From Rhynchonema sp. JSB1_4 (lineage: Eukaryota; Nematoda; Chromadorea; Monhysterida; Xyalidae), in assembly GCA_030248065.1 (NCBI GenBank), contig JASAMV010009305.1, forward strand, positions 1 to 64,000: DNA of 64,000 nt, written 5' to 3'. The notes under the pieces were generated by a model. The model was not told the DNA's origin, searched no databases, and saw only the letters and a list, made by a program, of their open reading frames with translations. Shown piece by piece: positions 24,293 through 35,299 of the stretch. Numbering within the stretch: the stretch's first letter is position 1; each line of letters opens with the position of its first letter. A program made the position numbers and the translations under genes.

Positions 24293-24565
24293 ATGGCCGA
24301 CAAGGGCGGCTTGAAACCATTACAAAACAGTGAAACGCGGCAATACAAAAGTAGAAACAACCCGAATAGGCGACAGGGGTCGGTAGTTCGGGGCAATGGT
24401 GTGAGCCCCATTGCTTATGCAGGTCTGGTGCAAAACCGGGCGCGCAAAGTCGATCTGACGCGCAAGATTTGGGCTGTAATCGATATTTTGATGGTCGTAT
24501 CTCAGATATACGGCATTAGATGCATTAAAATACGTTGTACGGCATGCTACAATACATCAGAGTAA
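24293..24565 (+). CDS. small divergent ORF (90 codons) in the hAT-like element
   Basis: An ATG in good context (AAAGATGGCC) opens a 90-codon basic frame (MADKGGLKPLQ..., RNNPNRRQGS) pointing away from the large ORF and toward the nearby transposon end. A possible donor (GCAGGTCTGG at about 24422) could splice it onward, but only about 260 bases remain before the terminus. It may be the first exon of a lost transposase or of another cargo gene. No family recognised; it could be chance. Confidence 0.3.
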   Translation: MADKGGLKPLQNSETRQYKSRNNPNRRQGSVVRGNGVSPIAYAGLVQNRARKVDLTRKIWAVIDILMVVSQIYGIRCIKIRCTACYNTSE

Positions 24566-24835
24566 CATCGTTAGTGAACATCAACCTCAGACTGGTCGGA
24601 GACCATGGAATCTGCACAATACTACCGGGTGTCACCACACAAGTTCGGTCTGAGGCGAAAATTTTTCGATTTTTGAAAAATATGTTGTATCGATTTCATT
24701 TATCCTGAAACGTCGTTTGCAACACTTTTTCTAATAAAAAAATTTTTTGTCAAAAAAAAATCAAAAAAAAAATTTTTTTTTAAAAAAAAAAAGCTCGTTA
24801 ATAAAAAAAATTTTTTTTTCAACCCTGCTTGGGAC

Positions 24836-26632
24836 CGTCTTGAGTCCACCAGTGCGTGAAAATGACAGCGCGTTGGCGCATCAAGTTGATACGTACAGTA
24901 TGCTCCTATGGTTTTGAACTTTTTTCTGGTACCGCCCCCGTGTGGGCATCCTTTGAGCACGGCAGAAAGTGTGCCCAAAGACGCCACTTGCTTGCTGTCA
25001 AACATCAAGTCCTTTGTTCATCCAATGCATATTGTGCTAGCATATATACTCTGTTGGCTCCCATTGATTCATTCGCATCGCATCTTATTTTCTTTGTCTT
25101 GGTTTTTTGACGATTGACTGGATTAAGTGGACCACGTAACACCGGGGGCGGAACAGCGAGCCGCAATGCTTTCCAGTTTGCGCATGCAAAGGCTCATGTC
25201 GTCATCATTGCTCTGGTCTCTGTGTCTCAGTGGTTTGGGGCCTTTTCAACCGTTCTGTATTTCCACGCGCGGACGAAGCGAGTCCATAAATTAGACCGAA
25301 AACTAACTATACTTCATTTCCTTATTAAGCTTGCTTGGGGGGGGGGGGGGGGGGGGGGGGTTAGTTGACTCCGGACCAAAGCTCCTAATTTCATACTTGG
25401 TGGCGACGAATGCGCAATACTGTAGTTTCTGGCAAGCTGCCAATTCCTTTGTCTCCTCATTGCTAGCAATTTCAGGTTGCAAGAATTACATGTCTCATAC
25501 AAGACCCGCAGATGTACAGTCTCTGGATGTATAAAAAAGAAAAAGTTTCAGCCAGGGTGTACATACTAAGCTCGCAAAAGAAATATTGTTTTATTTTAAT
25601 GCATGAAATTTTGCCAAAACTCATGCATTGAAAAGTCGATTGCGCTTCCACAGAGCTCAATCGTGTTGACAATGTGGTCGCCTTCTGTAAAAAAATGAGG
25701 CACTTTATGAGTCTCAACGCGATAAGTACAGGGATAAAAGACCATATCCGCCCGCCAGCATCAATTTCCTCTTGAGTTGCGTATAAAACAACTGCACGTA
25801 CGTACGTAACACCACCTCTGCAATTGGAATTGTAAGTACAAATCAGCGCATGCGAGTCAACAAGCGTGTCGAAAAAATGGGTCACCAGCATCGCGATGAT
25901 GAACCCAAACGAGGTGTACACGCCCGGTCGCGGCAATCATGTGCCGACTGCCTCAGCCGCATATTCCGAATAAGTTTTCTCCTGTCTATGCGGGACTTAT
26001 AATTATAGTAGGTTTTAGATTGTGCCTTCTATCTGAATGCTTTTTTGTTTTCATGGAGACCACGCGCTCGATTTCAATCTCCAAATCCCGATCTCCCATC
26101 CCATAAATTTTTAAAGAAAAACGATTATTTTCCTCGGTGGCGTACCTATTTCGATGTTCAATCAAAATTTACGATCGGTCACGCCAGAGCTGGTCATCTA
26201 AATCCCACGAGATCAATTGGATAACATTATTATTTATCTTTCCCGTTATGTTCTTTTGCGCGAAAAGTACAGCTTTGACCATGGCGGCGGAACAAAAACC
26301 TTGACATTTCCAATGCACTGTGTAAGTTAGCACCTTTATACATAGTACCTTTCGTAGACTGGCCCGAAACCCGAAACAAAGAAGTGTTTCGAATATGTAT
26401 GTCAACCACTGCACGCAGCCGTTCCGGTGCGGGGACCCACCCCAACCCGGTCCGAAGATTTCCGCAGAGTCGGCCAACAAAACAGAGTTTGGACGAAATT
26501 CACCGAAATCCGATCCGCCTTGGGGCCAATTCCTGTTCTCAGGAACCCGAACCTGTGCACAAACGTGGCTAAGTTTAGCTATAGGGCCAAAGCAGCATGA
26601 TCATAATGCGGGTTGATTGCTGTAGTTACAGT
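24836..26632. other. intergenic stretch with a poly-G tract, no gene seen
   Basis: Apart from the 24-base G run at 25337-25360, nothing is recognised. A 154-codon minus-strand frame (25472-25936) has a membrane-like start but no known motif or clear splice partner. Confidence 0.4.
25337..25360 (+). repeat. 24-base poly-G tract
   Basis: An uninterrupted run of 24 G lies between CTTGCTT and TTAGTTG. It could form a G-quadruplex. Run length may be imprecise owing to sequencing or assembly. Confidence 0.9.
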
Positions 26633-26841
26633 ACATTTCCCGTAAAGGGGTAGCTGCACAATAGTGTCACGCGGGTCGCGGGTGCACGATTAATTGTGTG
26701 CAGTACTTGACACACAGCATTCTGTGACTTTTCCGCGTTCAAGCGCCACACTAGGGCACACGCGTGCAATAGTTGTAAAAAGGCCGATATCTCACACCCA
26801 CGTGTGCACTGTTAGTGCAGCTGGTCCTTTCCTGGAAATGT
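26633..26841. mobile_element. imperfect inverted-repeat element (MITE-like), about 210 bp
   Basis: The left end ACATTTCC...AGCTGCAC (26633 onward) recurs inverted at the right end as GTGCAGCTGG...GGAAATGT (to 26841). Inner arms share words such as GTGTGCA and TGCACAC in both orientations. No coding capacity. Boundaries approximate. Confidence 0.5.
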
Positions 26842-26910
26842 GTGCGCACAATATATGTAGCTGCTGTTAAGGTGCAATATTCATTAACTCTTTATCTTAT
26901 ATTATCAAGA

Positions 26911-26997
26911 GAAAAAAAAAATAAAAAAACTTATTAAAAAAAAAAAAAAAACACAAACACCAACAACCCCACAAGAACCCAAAAACCCCCGAAAAAA

Positions 26998-27039
<42 letters not shown>
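26911..27039 (+). repeat. poly-A / A-rich low-complexity tract
   Basis: Runs of A broken by C-rich words (CAACAACCCC, AACCCCCG), ending in an uninterrupted run of about 39 A. No retroposon body is evident upstream, so it is listed as simple low complexity. Confidence 0.8.
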
Positions 27040-27041
<2 letters not shown>

Positions 27042-30000
27042 TCCAAGCAGTCGTAATGACGTGCGTAATGTAAGTTGACGCAAATCCTGTTTATCTCGTT
27101 TCCTTGTGATCATGCACATAATTCTTAATGACGCAAGTTTTGTGATCCCCTGAGATGCCTAATATCCATCGGGACCGGGTTCGGTTAAAAAAGAAAAATT
27201 AAATAATTCTGCTGTGGGACTCAGTGTTGCCTTGCTGCCTGCCTCTGTATGTGTGTGCTTTGGCAAACAGGGTCCCTTTTGAGGCAACAACTACACAATG
27301 GGCCGAATCATGGGACTTTTTATAGCTTGTGCCCACTCGTACCGCAATGTAATTATGATCATGTCTGACCTGATTCAGTAATTTTCGCGAACTCGATATA
27401 AAATGGAGAAACAAGAAGAAAAATGGAAGCTCTCGCAATCGCAAACAAACCAATGGAAAGATGGCACTCTATCCTTTTGAGAGTAGAATACAAGAATCAA
27501 AGTGTGCAGACCTGATAGTGCAAGCTTGTTTTGACTGATCTTCACTCCAAGACGAAAATTTAGCAAATATTTTCTTCTTGTTTAAATGTCCTTCTCAATC
27601 AAATGGCAGGGGTGACCTTAATCTATTACAGGTTGCCTCTGCAGTTTGTAGTGCATACGCACACTTTTTGACATCACTCTCGTTTGAAAAATAGACTTTG
27701 ACGTCAGGCACGAGCAAAATAAGGTCCCCGTAAAGCACAATTTTTCACAACAATGTAGAGGGTATTATTTCCAGTTTCCAAAGTTGGTACGCTTGGAAAC
27801 GAAGTCATGTTATGTTGGCGCATACGTTTTATCAGTCTTACGCATGCGTGAACTATCGATACACACACTTTCAGTTCATTATGAGTTTCAGTGGAACTTT
27901 CATTGGTTTTTGGGTACGACATGAAAGAATGCACCCTTCACTGCATCAAGAGTGGGAACCCATTTATTTTGTGCTATATACACGTATACATGTCTGATGT
28001 GCCTGAAGTCCTTTCGGCGCGGGTGTCAAAAATTAGCATCGTATATAGTGACGATCGGAGTCCACGGCACGAATACATAAACACATTAGTGATATGACCA
28101 GACGGTAAACTAGCTTTGTTCTTATCCACACACAAGCACTTCCTTCTGTTGCACTTATAGTGGAAAAGGTACATACGCCACGACGTTGAAAGGAACTTCC
28201 CATTAACTTTGGATTCTTGCATCAGACAAAACATGGTACTGAGTTTCTTCACATGAGCATACAAATCGAATTTTAGCGCCTTTCACACCAACTGACTCCG
28301 AAAGCCGAAAATAGCCAGACTCGTAAAGAGGACTACAACGCCCTAGATGCATGCCAGGCGCGGTTCTGGCCATTTTCTTTCGAAATATACAAAATGTTAG
28401 TGCGCGCCTCTCCTTCCGTCTTGCGCGACGGCCTATGGTCCTTCCTAAAGTATGTACTACTCAGCCTAGCCGTGGTTGTCAGTTCCTACTTTGAGTACTG
28501 GTTGGTCGGTGCTTACTCGTATTCGCCCTCGGGGTCTGCCAGCCGACTGAAGATTAATATCTTGTATTCTACACAGACAATCTCAGGCTTCAGGCAAAAA
28601 AGCAATTTTGGCCTTTTTCGCAAGCACTAAGCTTTATTTGCTCAAAGGATATCATGAAGCTGATCAGGGAACCAATCGGACCTCGGATCGGAGGGATGAA
28701 ATGGGCCTCTTTCCAAAAAAATTTGCAATCAAACTCTTCAAAGAAAGCCGGTGAGCGACGTTTATTGCTGTCCGCCGAACCGTGTATGCTCTCGATTTTG
28801 ATTATACACATGACGTCTTCTTCGCTGGCGTTATTTCATTTGAGTTTTTTTTGAAAAGCGTCAAAATTATGGCTTCAAGAGGCGTTGATGAAACGCGCAC
28901 GAGTTCATCCGATTCGCGCAAAAAATTGAATTGAAATACCGTGACATGCTGTATTGTACTTGTATAAACTGGAAATCTCCGGTATGTCGTTGCTGTTTTT
29001 TTTCGCAATTTGCGCGTTTTTCGTAAACAATTTGACACTTTTGGATGTCGCGTGATATAGCCAGCTCGTTGTGTCATTCATTTCCTGCATATGCGCCCTT
29101 TACAAATGAGACTTCCGAGAGCGTGCCCCTCACTCTCCCGCTCGCGTCAGCCCAATCTAAACCATCGTTCGTAAGCTATGTATATCACTTCTCGGCCACT
29201 TTTTGTTGTGTTTTGGTCGCTCCACCGAACCTTTCCGGCAAACCCGTTTCCACGGTTGAAAACTCGGCAAGATTTTCCCGTGTTTCGATGATTTTGTCGA
29301 TGCCAAATGTAATAATGAAAGTTTTCTGTCTGGTCATGGTATGGTCGCCTCAAGCACCCCAATTGCACGGTGGCATGTTAGCGTACTTACCCAATAAATG
29401 ACTTTCAAATCCAGGTCTCACAATAATTCATCTCACGATGTATTCTTTTTCAACATCGTGGCTTTTCCAGGCACTCTTGTGCACAAATGGTCATGCAAAT
29501 GTGCCGAAGCTTCAGACTTGCCCGAGTCACAATTTGTTTCTGCTTATGAAACCAAAAGTGCAGTGAACCACAACAAGCCAAGGAAGTCCGCGTGGTGTCA
29601 TGGTTTTTGCATGTCGCCCGTCGGAGCCAAGAGCGCACGTATACATATTCCCCAATGAAAATAGTACAAAGTAAACTGACCTCTGGAAGTCACACGTTAG
29701 CCACGATGCTGTTGGAAACCATGGGGCTTACATACGTATATATTTTGAAGAGAACAGTTTTTTTGTTGCTTTCATTATCATGGCTTTTGCGTAGCCGACG
29801 CCTGAAACTCGTGGCTTGTTTTGTGATTTGAACGTTTTATTTTGAGCGTGACCGCCCTTGTTGATAGAAAGCAGTTTCATCGGCTTAAATATACATACAT
29901 ACCTTAAGTTATATGCAGAGACAAGACAAGACAATATATGGAAGTGACGGCATGATCTATTTCAATTTGTAAGTTTTCATGTTTTCACAAATAAATTTTT

Positions 30001-30349
30001 GGCAATATTTGAGCCATCAGTGCCCATGACCTAGTAGGACCTCGAGACTTGTTTACCCTTTTTCCATTAGAAGCAGAGAACACTGAAATTGATACCTACT
30101 GTACGTGCAGTATTTTTTTAAATTAAGTTGCAAATTTGTCTTCCGGTATGCATGCTTGCTTGCTTTAGGCAGCCCGCGCACAGGCATACCGACAGTAATG
30201 TCACGTACTGTTCCAGCCCTTTCTCATGCTCTAGATGAACTGTCGTGGTAATGAATGCCGCCTGGAGTAAAAATAAGACAGTTCCTTTTTTATTACATGG
30301 TCCCGGAATATTTGTTCACGGGATTTTCAACAACCAGTGTCCTCCACCA
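27040..30349. other. intergenic stretch, no gene seen
   Basis: A 78-codon frame at 28394 (MLVRASPSVLRDGLW..., membrane-like) and a 118-codon frame at 29045 were inspected; neither has a recognised motif or in-phase exon partner. No strong inverted repeat seen. Confidence 0.35.
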
Positions 30350-30650
30350 GCTACACTGCCGCACTTGCGGTTGCGATGGTTTTGAGGTTCACTATCGAAG
30401 CATTTCTTTGGTTGTGCTGTGGAATGCGATACAACTGCAGTGTTTGTCAATATTCTAAACTTTATCGCGTTGTCGTGCATCAGCAGATGACAGCGACGTC
30501 TTCTGCTGTTTATTGATGCTGGCTGTTCAAGGTTCGAATATTGGCACACCTTGTAGTGATAGCGTATTGCAGTCACAGCCAAGGAAATATTTCGATGGTG
30601 AACCACAGACCGCACCGCCGCAACCCCAAGCGCAAATGTTGTGCGGACAT
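30350..30650. mobile_element. foldback element, arms about 90 bp
   Basis: The left arm (about 30360-30445: CTTGCGGTTGCGATGG, GGTTCACTATCGAAGCATTT, TTTGGTTGTG) reappears inverted at about 30565-30645 (CACAGCCAAGGAAATATTTCGATGGTGAACC, CCGCAACC). Similarity is around three quarters by eye. Non-coding. Confidence 0.55.
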
Positions 30651-30945
30651 TTAACATACATATACATACAGTACATAGGTTTTGTCAGCACCGCAAACCG
30701 CAACCTTGTTTGCATGGCTTTACGTCAGCTTTCACTTGGTCAATGCGATAAATCTAATGGTACGTTCGTTTGTAGTAACCAAGAACGACAGGTGCAATTT
30801 ATCACTTCATGGTACATTAACGAAGCAACAGGGGACTGGTGCGGAACATTATTTATAATATGGAGCGTATACTTTTTTCACCATTGTTGTCAAGGGCGCT
30901 GTGTGGCTTCACATTTTAGTTGGGTACGTAGACCTAATGTGCTAT

Positions 30946-31190
30946 CCATAGCTATACTACTAAAACAGGAAGGCGTATGTATGTATGTATGTATGTCTGT
31001 GGCCCCCTCCCTCGGAAGGGCGGACGGGTCAATTTTCACGGGTAGCTTTGGGTATGCTAACGGGTCTTCGGGGGGAGGGGCACGGCACGGGCGCGGAGCT
31101 GTAGCCGGGCCGTAGGCACGGGTCCCGTCTAATTGCATCTGGCTACCTAGGCTTCGCTCTGTACCCAGTTAGGGCTAATCAAGCATCGTA
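30946..31190 (+). mobile_element. possible Helitron-type fragment
   Basis: CTATACTACTAAAACAGG resembles the conserved 5' ends of Helitron-like elements. It is followed by a GTAT microsatellite (30978-30998) and a GC-rich segment (GGGGGGAGGGG, GGGCCG, ACGGGTCCCG) unlike its surroundings. No Rep/helicase sequence and no certain 3' hairpin. Tentative. Confidence 0.3.
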
Positions 31191-31434
31191 AGTCTCAAAG
31201 GTGTATGTATTGAACAATTATATGTAGTTCTTATCCGAACAAAAACAAAATTGTAAATTACGCTTGACTTTCAACAACGCAGCAACAACAAAATGACGTG
31301 AAATGTTATCATCAAACTCTATCCCTCACCCTCAGAGTGCATCACTATTACGGCCAAAATCAATCTTGCTGAAAAAAGATTCTCGATTTTCTGCTCCAGA
31401 AAAGCCCGAATTTAAAACTTAACCCAGCTGAAAG
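31191..31434. promoter_or_regulatory. upstream region of GPCR 1
   Basis: Leads to the ATG at 31435 (context GAAAGATGGCG). No TATA box or obvious operator is recognised. Confidence 0.3.
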
Positions 31435-34400
31435 ATGGCGGATTCAATGTGCAACGACGCCATATTCGGATCAGACAATCTGATATTGAAAGCGATCAAT
31501 CACGCTCTGACCAACTTCAAGCACAGCGCGGTCGATGTGTTTTCGTATGTGTCCTTTGTGATTTGCGTATTCGGCACTGTCGCTAATGTGATACATTTAC
31601 GGTTGGTTGGGGGGAGGATGGGCTAACCAGCTACTGCTGATGGATAAGACCTCTGCCGTAGTAGAACATTACATGATAAATGATCAACATAAATGTATCC
31701 CAAAAAGCGTTTGAGGCTAAGCATTCCTAGCACAGGCTGGGATAAGGTGTCCTGTGTCTTAGCTGGTGACCATATCGATCCCAGTGAGATTCAAGAATTT
31801 ACGGAAACACAATAGTCAAAGTACGATAAGGCCGATGAGACGTGTTGATTCATACGCCAACTTTAATTGAGAGGATTAATTGAAAATAAATGTAAACGTG
31901 CAGGGTGCTTGGCAGTGCCACAATGCGAACGGTACCGATCAACTTCATACTTGCCATGATCGCCATCTGTGACCTCGGGACCATGGCGTCATACCTGATC
32001 ATCATGGTGCACTTCAGAATGGGCAACAAAGAGGTGACCGAGAATCGACCGTGCGAATATCTCAGCAACACGTTCTCTTATCGTGAGTGGGACTTGGGTG
32101 TTTGCGGGTTGGAGATGTGGTCAATCGTTTTGTTTACCTCTCTCGAAAGACGGTCTCACCTCTCGAAATATTTAGATCGCCACCTTAAAGAGGCTTACCG
32201 TCTAACGTTTACACTGTGAATGCAAGTTCGGAGATTTGCGCTCGGTACCAACCTTTTTCGTGCTCTGAAAGAACATTGGCTGCGTGAATGGACGAAACTG
32301 CCGTTCAAGTGAAATTATTACAGCGAACTTTCTGATAGAAGTTTTGGAGTACACATGCAGATGGTATTCAATTAAACGCCGTTTTGCAGTCTGGGTGTCA
32401 TTTGTCCCGTTCAACGCGTGGCTCACCAACTGGCTGCATCACAGTGCACTCTGGCTGACGGTGAGCCTGGCGTTCGTCAGGTTTTGGACACTGAGGAAGC
32501 CGACACCAAACTCGCCGTGGATGAAAGTGTCACGCTCAGCGGTGTTATCTGGTGAGATCATATGTCACTCCATCTTCATCTCAGATTGGAGTCAAAACAG
32601 CCTTTCTGAGACATTCGGTCGTTTTTGTCAGCAAACAGTAACGTCTAGTCGTTTACAAAAATGTCAGTCCATCGTCACCATCTGATGCACTCATTCACAC
32701 GATGATCTGGCGCGCAACTTTGCGAAATAAAGTTGATCGACCGAAACCATTCTGTTTGATTGTGCAAATGCGAGGCCATTTCTTTGTTTTCCGTCAGACT
32801 AACCGCAAATGATGCTTCACCACCCAAAACAGTTTTCTCTATAGCTGTGAAGCATGCCTACCCCATATTCCAGCCTTCATAATGACCACAATGTTCATTG
32901 TGTGTGCGCCAACGTATCTGATGCATGATGTCAGCGCAACAAATTACGCAACCGGCACCAATTGTTCAACTCGCATTCAGACCAATTCTACTGAACCGTC
33001 CATACGCATCTATACTGTCGGATACTCGAAGGTATACTGTAGGGCTGAAATATGACAGAATATCACTTTCCGTTTAGCAAAAGATTCCGTGTGTCAAAGA
33101 TCTGGTAAGGTGACTACTAGAAGAATAACGCACCTGTCCGAAGCAAAAAATTCAACGTAAAATTGGTCAGTGAATGCCCTGTTTTAGAACCTAAGAAACT
33201 GGATGTTTTGTTCAATATACAGTAGTGGTCGTCATCTTGTCAGCGAAAGAAAGCGGCTGGCAACGTTTAGCCAGGTTTGCGGTGGTCGAAGTGTGCAACA
33301 TCAACTAATCTTGCAACATCGTTTACACAAGAAGTCACCTCACCAAGCGCAGACGCTGTCCAAATTTGACATTTCCAACAAACCATATTCCAGGCAGCCC
33401 TATCGCACAAGTGCCTGCTGTTTCGCACCGAAATGCTTCTGTCAGCATCCGTGTTCAAACTGCTGCCGTGCGTTCTGCTGGTGGTGTTCTCATGGCTGCT
33501 TTACGGTCGACTGAAAGAAATCACCGAACAACGAAAGAGGATCACCAACCAATCATCGTCGCAGAACGATATGACCGCACTTGTGATTGGTGTCGGCATT
33601 GTGTTTGTGCTCACCGAGTCGCCTCAGGTTGGATGGTGTCGTGTCTTACTGGGTGTTCAGTGCGTTTCACCTTTGTGTGTAGGAGAATTTTGGATTCTCT
33701 CAGATTCGTCTGAACGATGATACTTCCCACCATCTTTTTCAAATGCACAAAAATGGCGGCTCGAAACTGGTATCCTTCTCTCATTCGAAACTGCAGGCTT
33801 CTGAGAATCAAACGAGATGCTGTTCAATGCATCGCTCCAAAGGCACCAATATCGACATAAGCAACAACAAGACACTACATTCGCTTGGGCTCTATGCTGT
33901 TTCGTACAATTAATGTTTCAGGGTCTAATCAGCGCCGCATCCGCCATCAGCATTGACAACATCCACTACGTGTTCTACCAAAACACCGATGATGCCGTCG
34001 ACCTACTGTCCCTGATCAACGCCGGTCTGAATCTGGTTCTCTCGATCACTCTGGCACCTGCTTATCGAAGAGCTGCCAAAGACTGCATTCAACACGACAT
34101 GAAATTAGTTGCTGACAGAACCTGTCTCATTCTACGACCTTTAACAATTGTGCTGAATCGACTTGGATTGGGACTGGATCGGGCCGGTCCACCTCGGAAG
34201 GACAAGGCCAACAACGCAGGCAGCAACAATAACAACCCGAAGGATGTTGGTGTTTCAAAGAAACAGAATTCAAATGGACTGACGTTGAGAAACGGTGGGG
34301 ATGAAAGTAGTAGACGTCTGCTTGGAGATTCAGGCAACTCTGGCAGGGAGGTCGCTCCATCCATACAAAAGGTGCCTGAGATTGTGGTCAATGCAGCGAC

Positions 34401-34443
34401 TGGTGACCAGGGCAATCAAGATGAGGATATGACTTGGCTATAG
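31435..34443 (+). CDS. orphan rhodopsin-like GPCR 1 (FMRFamide/myosuppressin-receptor type)
   Basis: Six exons: 31435-31601, 31904-32082, 32390-32551, 32874-33031, 33394-33627 and 33922-34443, totalling 1,422 nt (473 residues) with all phases agreeing. Seven membrane segments are visible: TM1 FVICVFGTVANVIHLR, TM2 NFILAMIAICDLGTMASYL, TM3 FVPFNAWLTNWLHHSALW, TM4 FIMTTMFIVCAPTYL, TM5 FKLLPCVLLVVFSWLLY, TM6 LVIGVGIVFVLTESPQ, TM7 VDLLSLINAGLNLVLSITL. The WLT..HHS.LWLTVSLA...R pattern is that of FMRFamide/DMSR and sex-peptide-receptor-like receptors (Srw relatives). The usual DRY reads VRF, and NPxxY is not conserved. The cytoplasmic tail is long and Asn/Ser-rich. Paralogue of the receptor at 58392. 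Ligand unknown; a flatworm- or worm-specific orphan family is possible. Confidence 0.88.
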
Positions 34444-34523
34444 TTTGCTTGGCTGATTATGTATTTTTGCAGGAATGTGATTGGGCTTGATAGTTTAAGT
34501 TGTGTACAAAAATGCTCTCAGCT

Positions 34524-34757
34524 TTAGGGTGATATTTTCGAAACGGTTTAAAGGTCAGTTGGGTGTAAAGGTCGGCGGAAAGCTCGGTCGACAGCTCAGT
34601 GTGATAGACCTCGGTGTAACCTTGAAACATTCCACGTTAATGACAGGCAATGTTTCACGTTTACACCGAGCTACGCCGACCGAGCTTTCGGCCGAACTTT
34701 ACACCGACCTTTACACCCAACTGACACCTTTACACCGTTTCGAAAATTCCACCCTTA
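34524..34757. mobile_element. palindromic foldback element, 234 bp
   Basis: Both ends read TTAGGGTG / TAAGGGTGG followed by ATTTTCGAAACGGT when read inward, and the arms of about 90 bases are inverted copies made of short iterated words (GTGTAAAGGTCGG, AAAGCTCGGTCG). A central loop of about 40 bases separates them. It lies 80 bases after the GPCR 1 stop codon, so it may be transcribed in that 3' UTR. Non-coding, although one strand is open by chance. Confidence 0.8.
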
Positions 34758-35176
34758 CAGTTGATCTCAGTGAGTTGAAACTTATAATAAGAATAAAAGA
34801 TCTCATATGGGAACTGAGTTCGTGCATGATTTTATGCAAATTCGTTAAATGTGAAAGTTTAGGGTTAGATTACTGCCACAAGAGTGCCAAAACGGCCAGA
34901 GTTTTGGAGCGGGCAGGTCATAGGTTGTTCATGAAACCAGCTGTACAACACTTGGTCATGCGTTCATCGCTTGAGCATGGCACCAACATAAAATTACAAT
35001 CACAGCGACAAAACGATTTGAACTAAGACAGTCAGAACAGAATCACATAGTTCACAATTTACATTTGATATACTTGTGTATAATATGCGGAGCGGAATGG
35101 CGCATCATGAGGCAGATATAGCTACCAGTGTCGCACGTCATACCCATTGTCCTTCTTTAATTAGATTTCGTTGACG
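34758..35176. other. intergenic stretch, no gene seen
   Basis: Lies between the foldback element and the micropeptide candidate. ATTAAA on the minus strand near 35158 could be a poly(A) signal for the latter. Confidence 0.35.
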
Positions 35177-35299
35177 TCAAGATTCCCCGCCATAAACCAG
35201 ATTGCCAATGAGAAGCAGCGTACAAATGATTCCGATCACAATGAAGAGATAGGCCAGCTTGCTGCACGTGTCCAATGCGCATGATTTGATGTCGGCCAT
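35177..35299 (-). CDS. candidate 40-residue single-pass membrane micropeptide
   Basis: The minus strand has an ATG in excellent context (GTTACCATGGCC) at 35299-35297, opening a 40-codon frame MADIKSCALDTC...: a short Cys-containing head, one strong hydrophobic helix (LAYLFIVIGIICTLLLIGNLV) and a short tail YGGES before the stop. A good acceptor (CTTTTTTGCAG) lies 37 bases upstream, so the transcript probably receives an untranslated first exon or a spliced leader. The size and layout resemble regulatory micropeptides of ion pumps (sarcolipin/sarcolamban style), but I see no diagnostic residue match. It could also be the first exon of a larger gene. Confidence 0.4.
   Translation of the reverse strand: MADIKSCALDTCSKLAYLFIVIGIICTLLLIGNLVYGGES

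Larger units (their letters stand above)
20446..24827 (-). mobile_element. 4.38-kb hAT-like DNA transposon with perfect 8-bp target duplication
   Basis: Both ends start CAGGGTTG (20446-20453 and the complement at 24820-24827), followed by long alternating runs of A and T. The 8-bp sequence CTTGGGAC lies immediately outside each end (20438-20445 and 24828-24835), a perfect target duplication. A CAGGG terminus with an 8-bp duplication is typical of the hAT superfamily. No hAT transposase, BED finger or dimerisation domain is seen; instead the interior holds one large unknown ORF on the minus strand and a short divergent ORF on the plus strand. It therefore looks non-autonomous with cargo, or belongs to a type I do not know. 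The precise duplication suggests a fairly recent insertion. Confidence 0.85.

Noticed and set aside
34502..35026. 174-codon frame after GPCR 1
   Set aside because: Most of it is read through the palindromic foldback element at 34524-34757; the rest has no motif.
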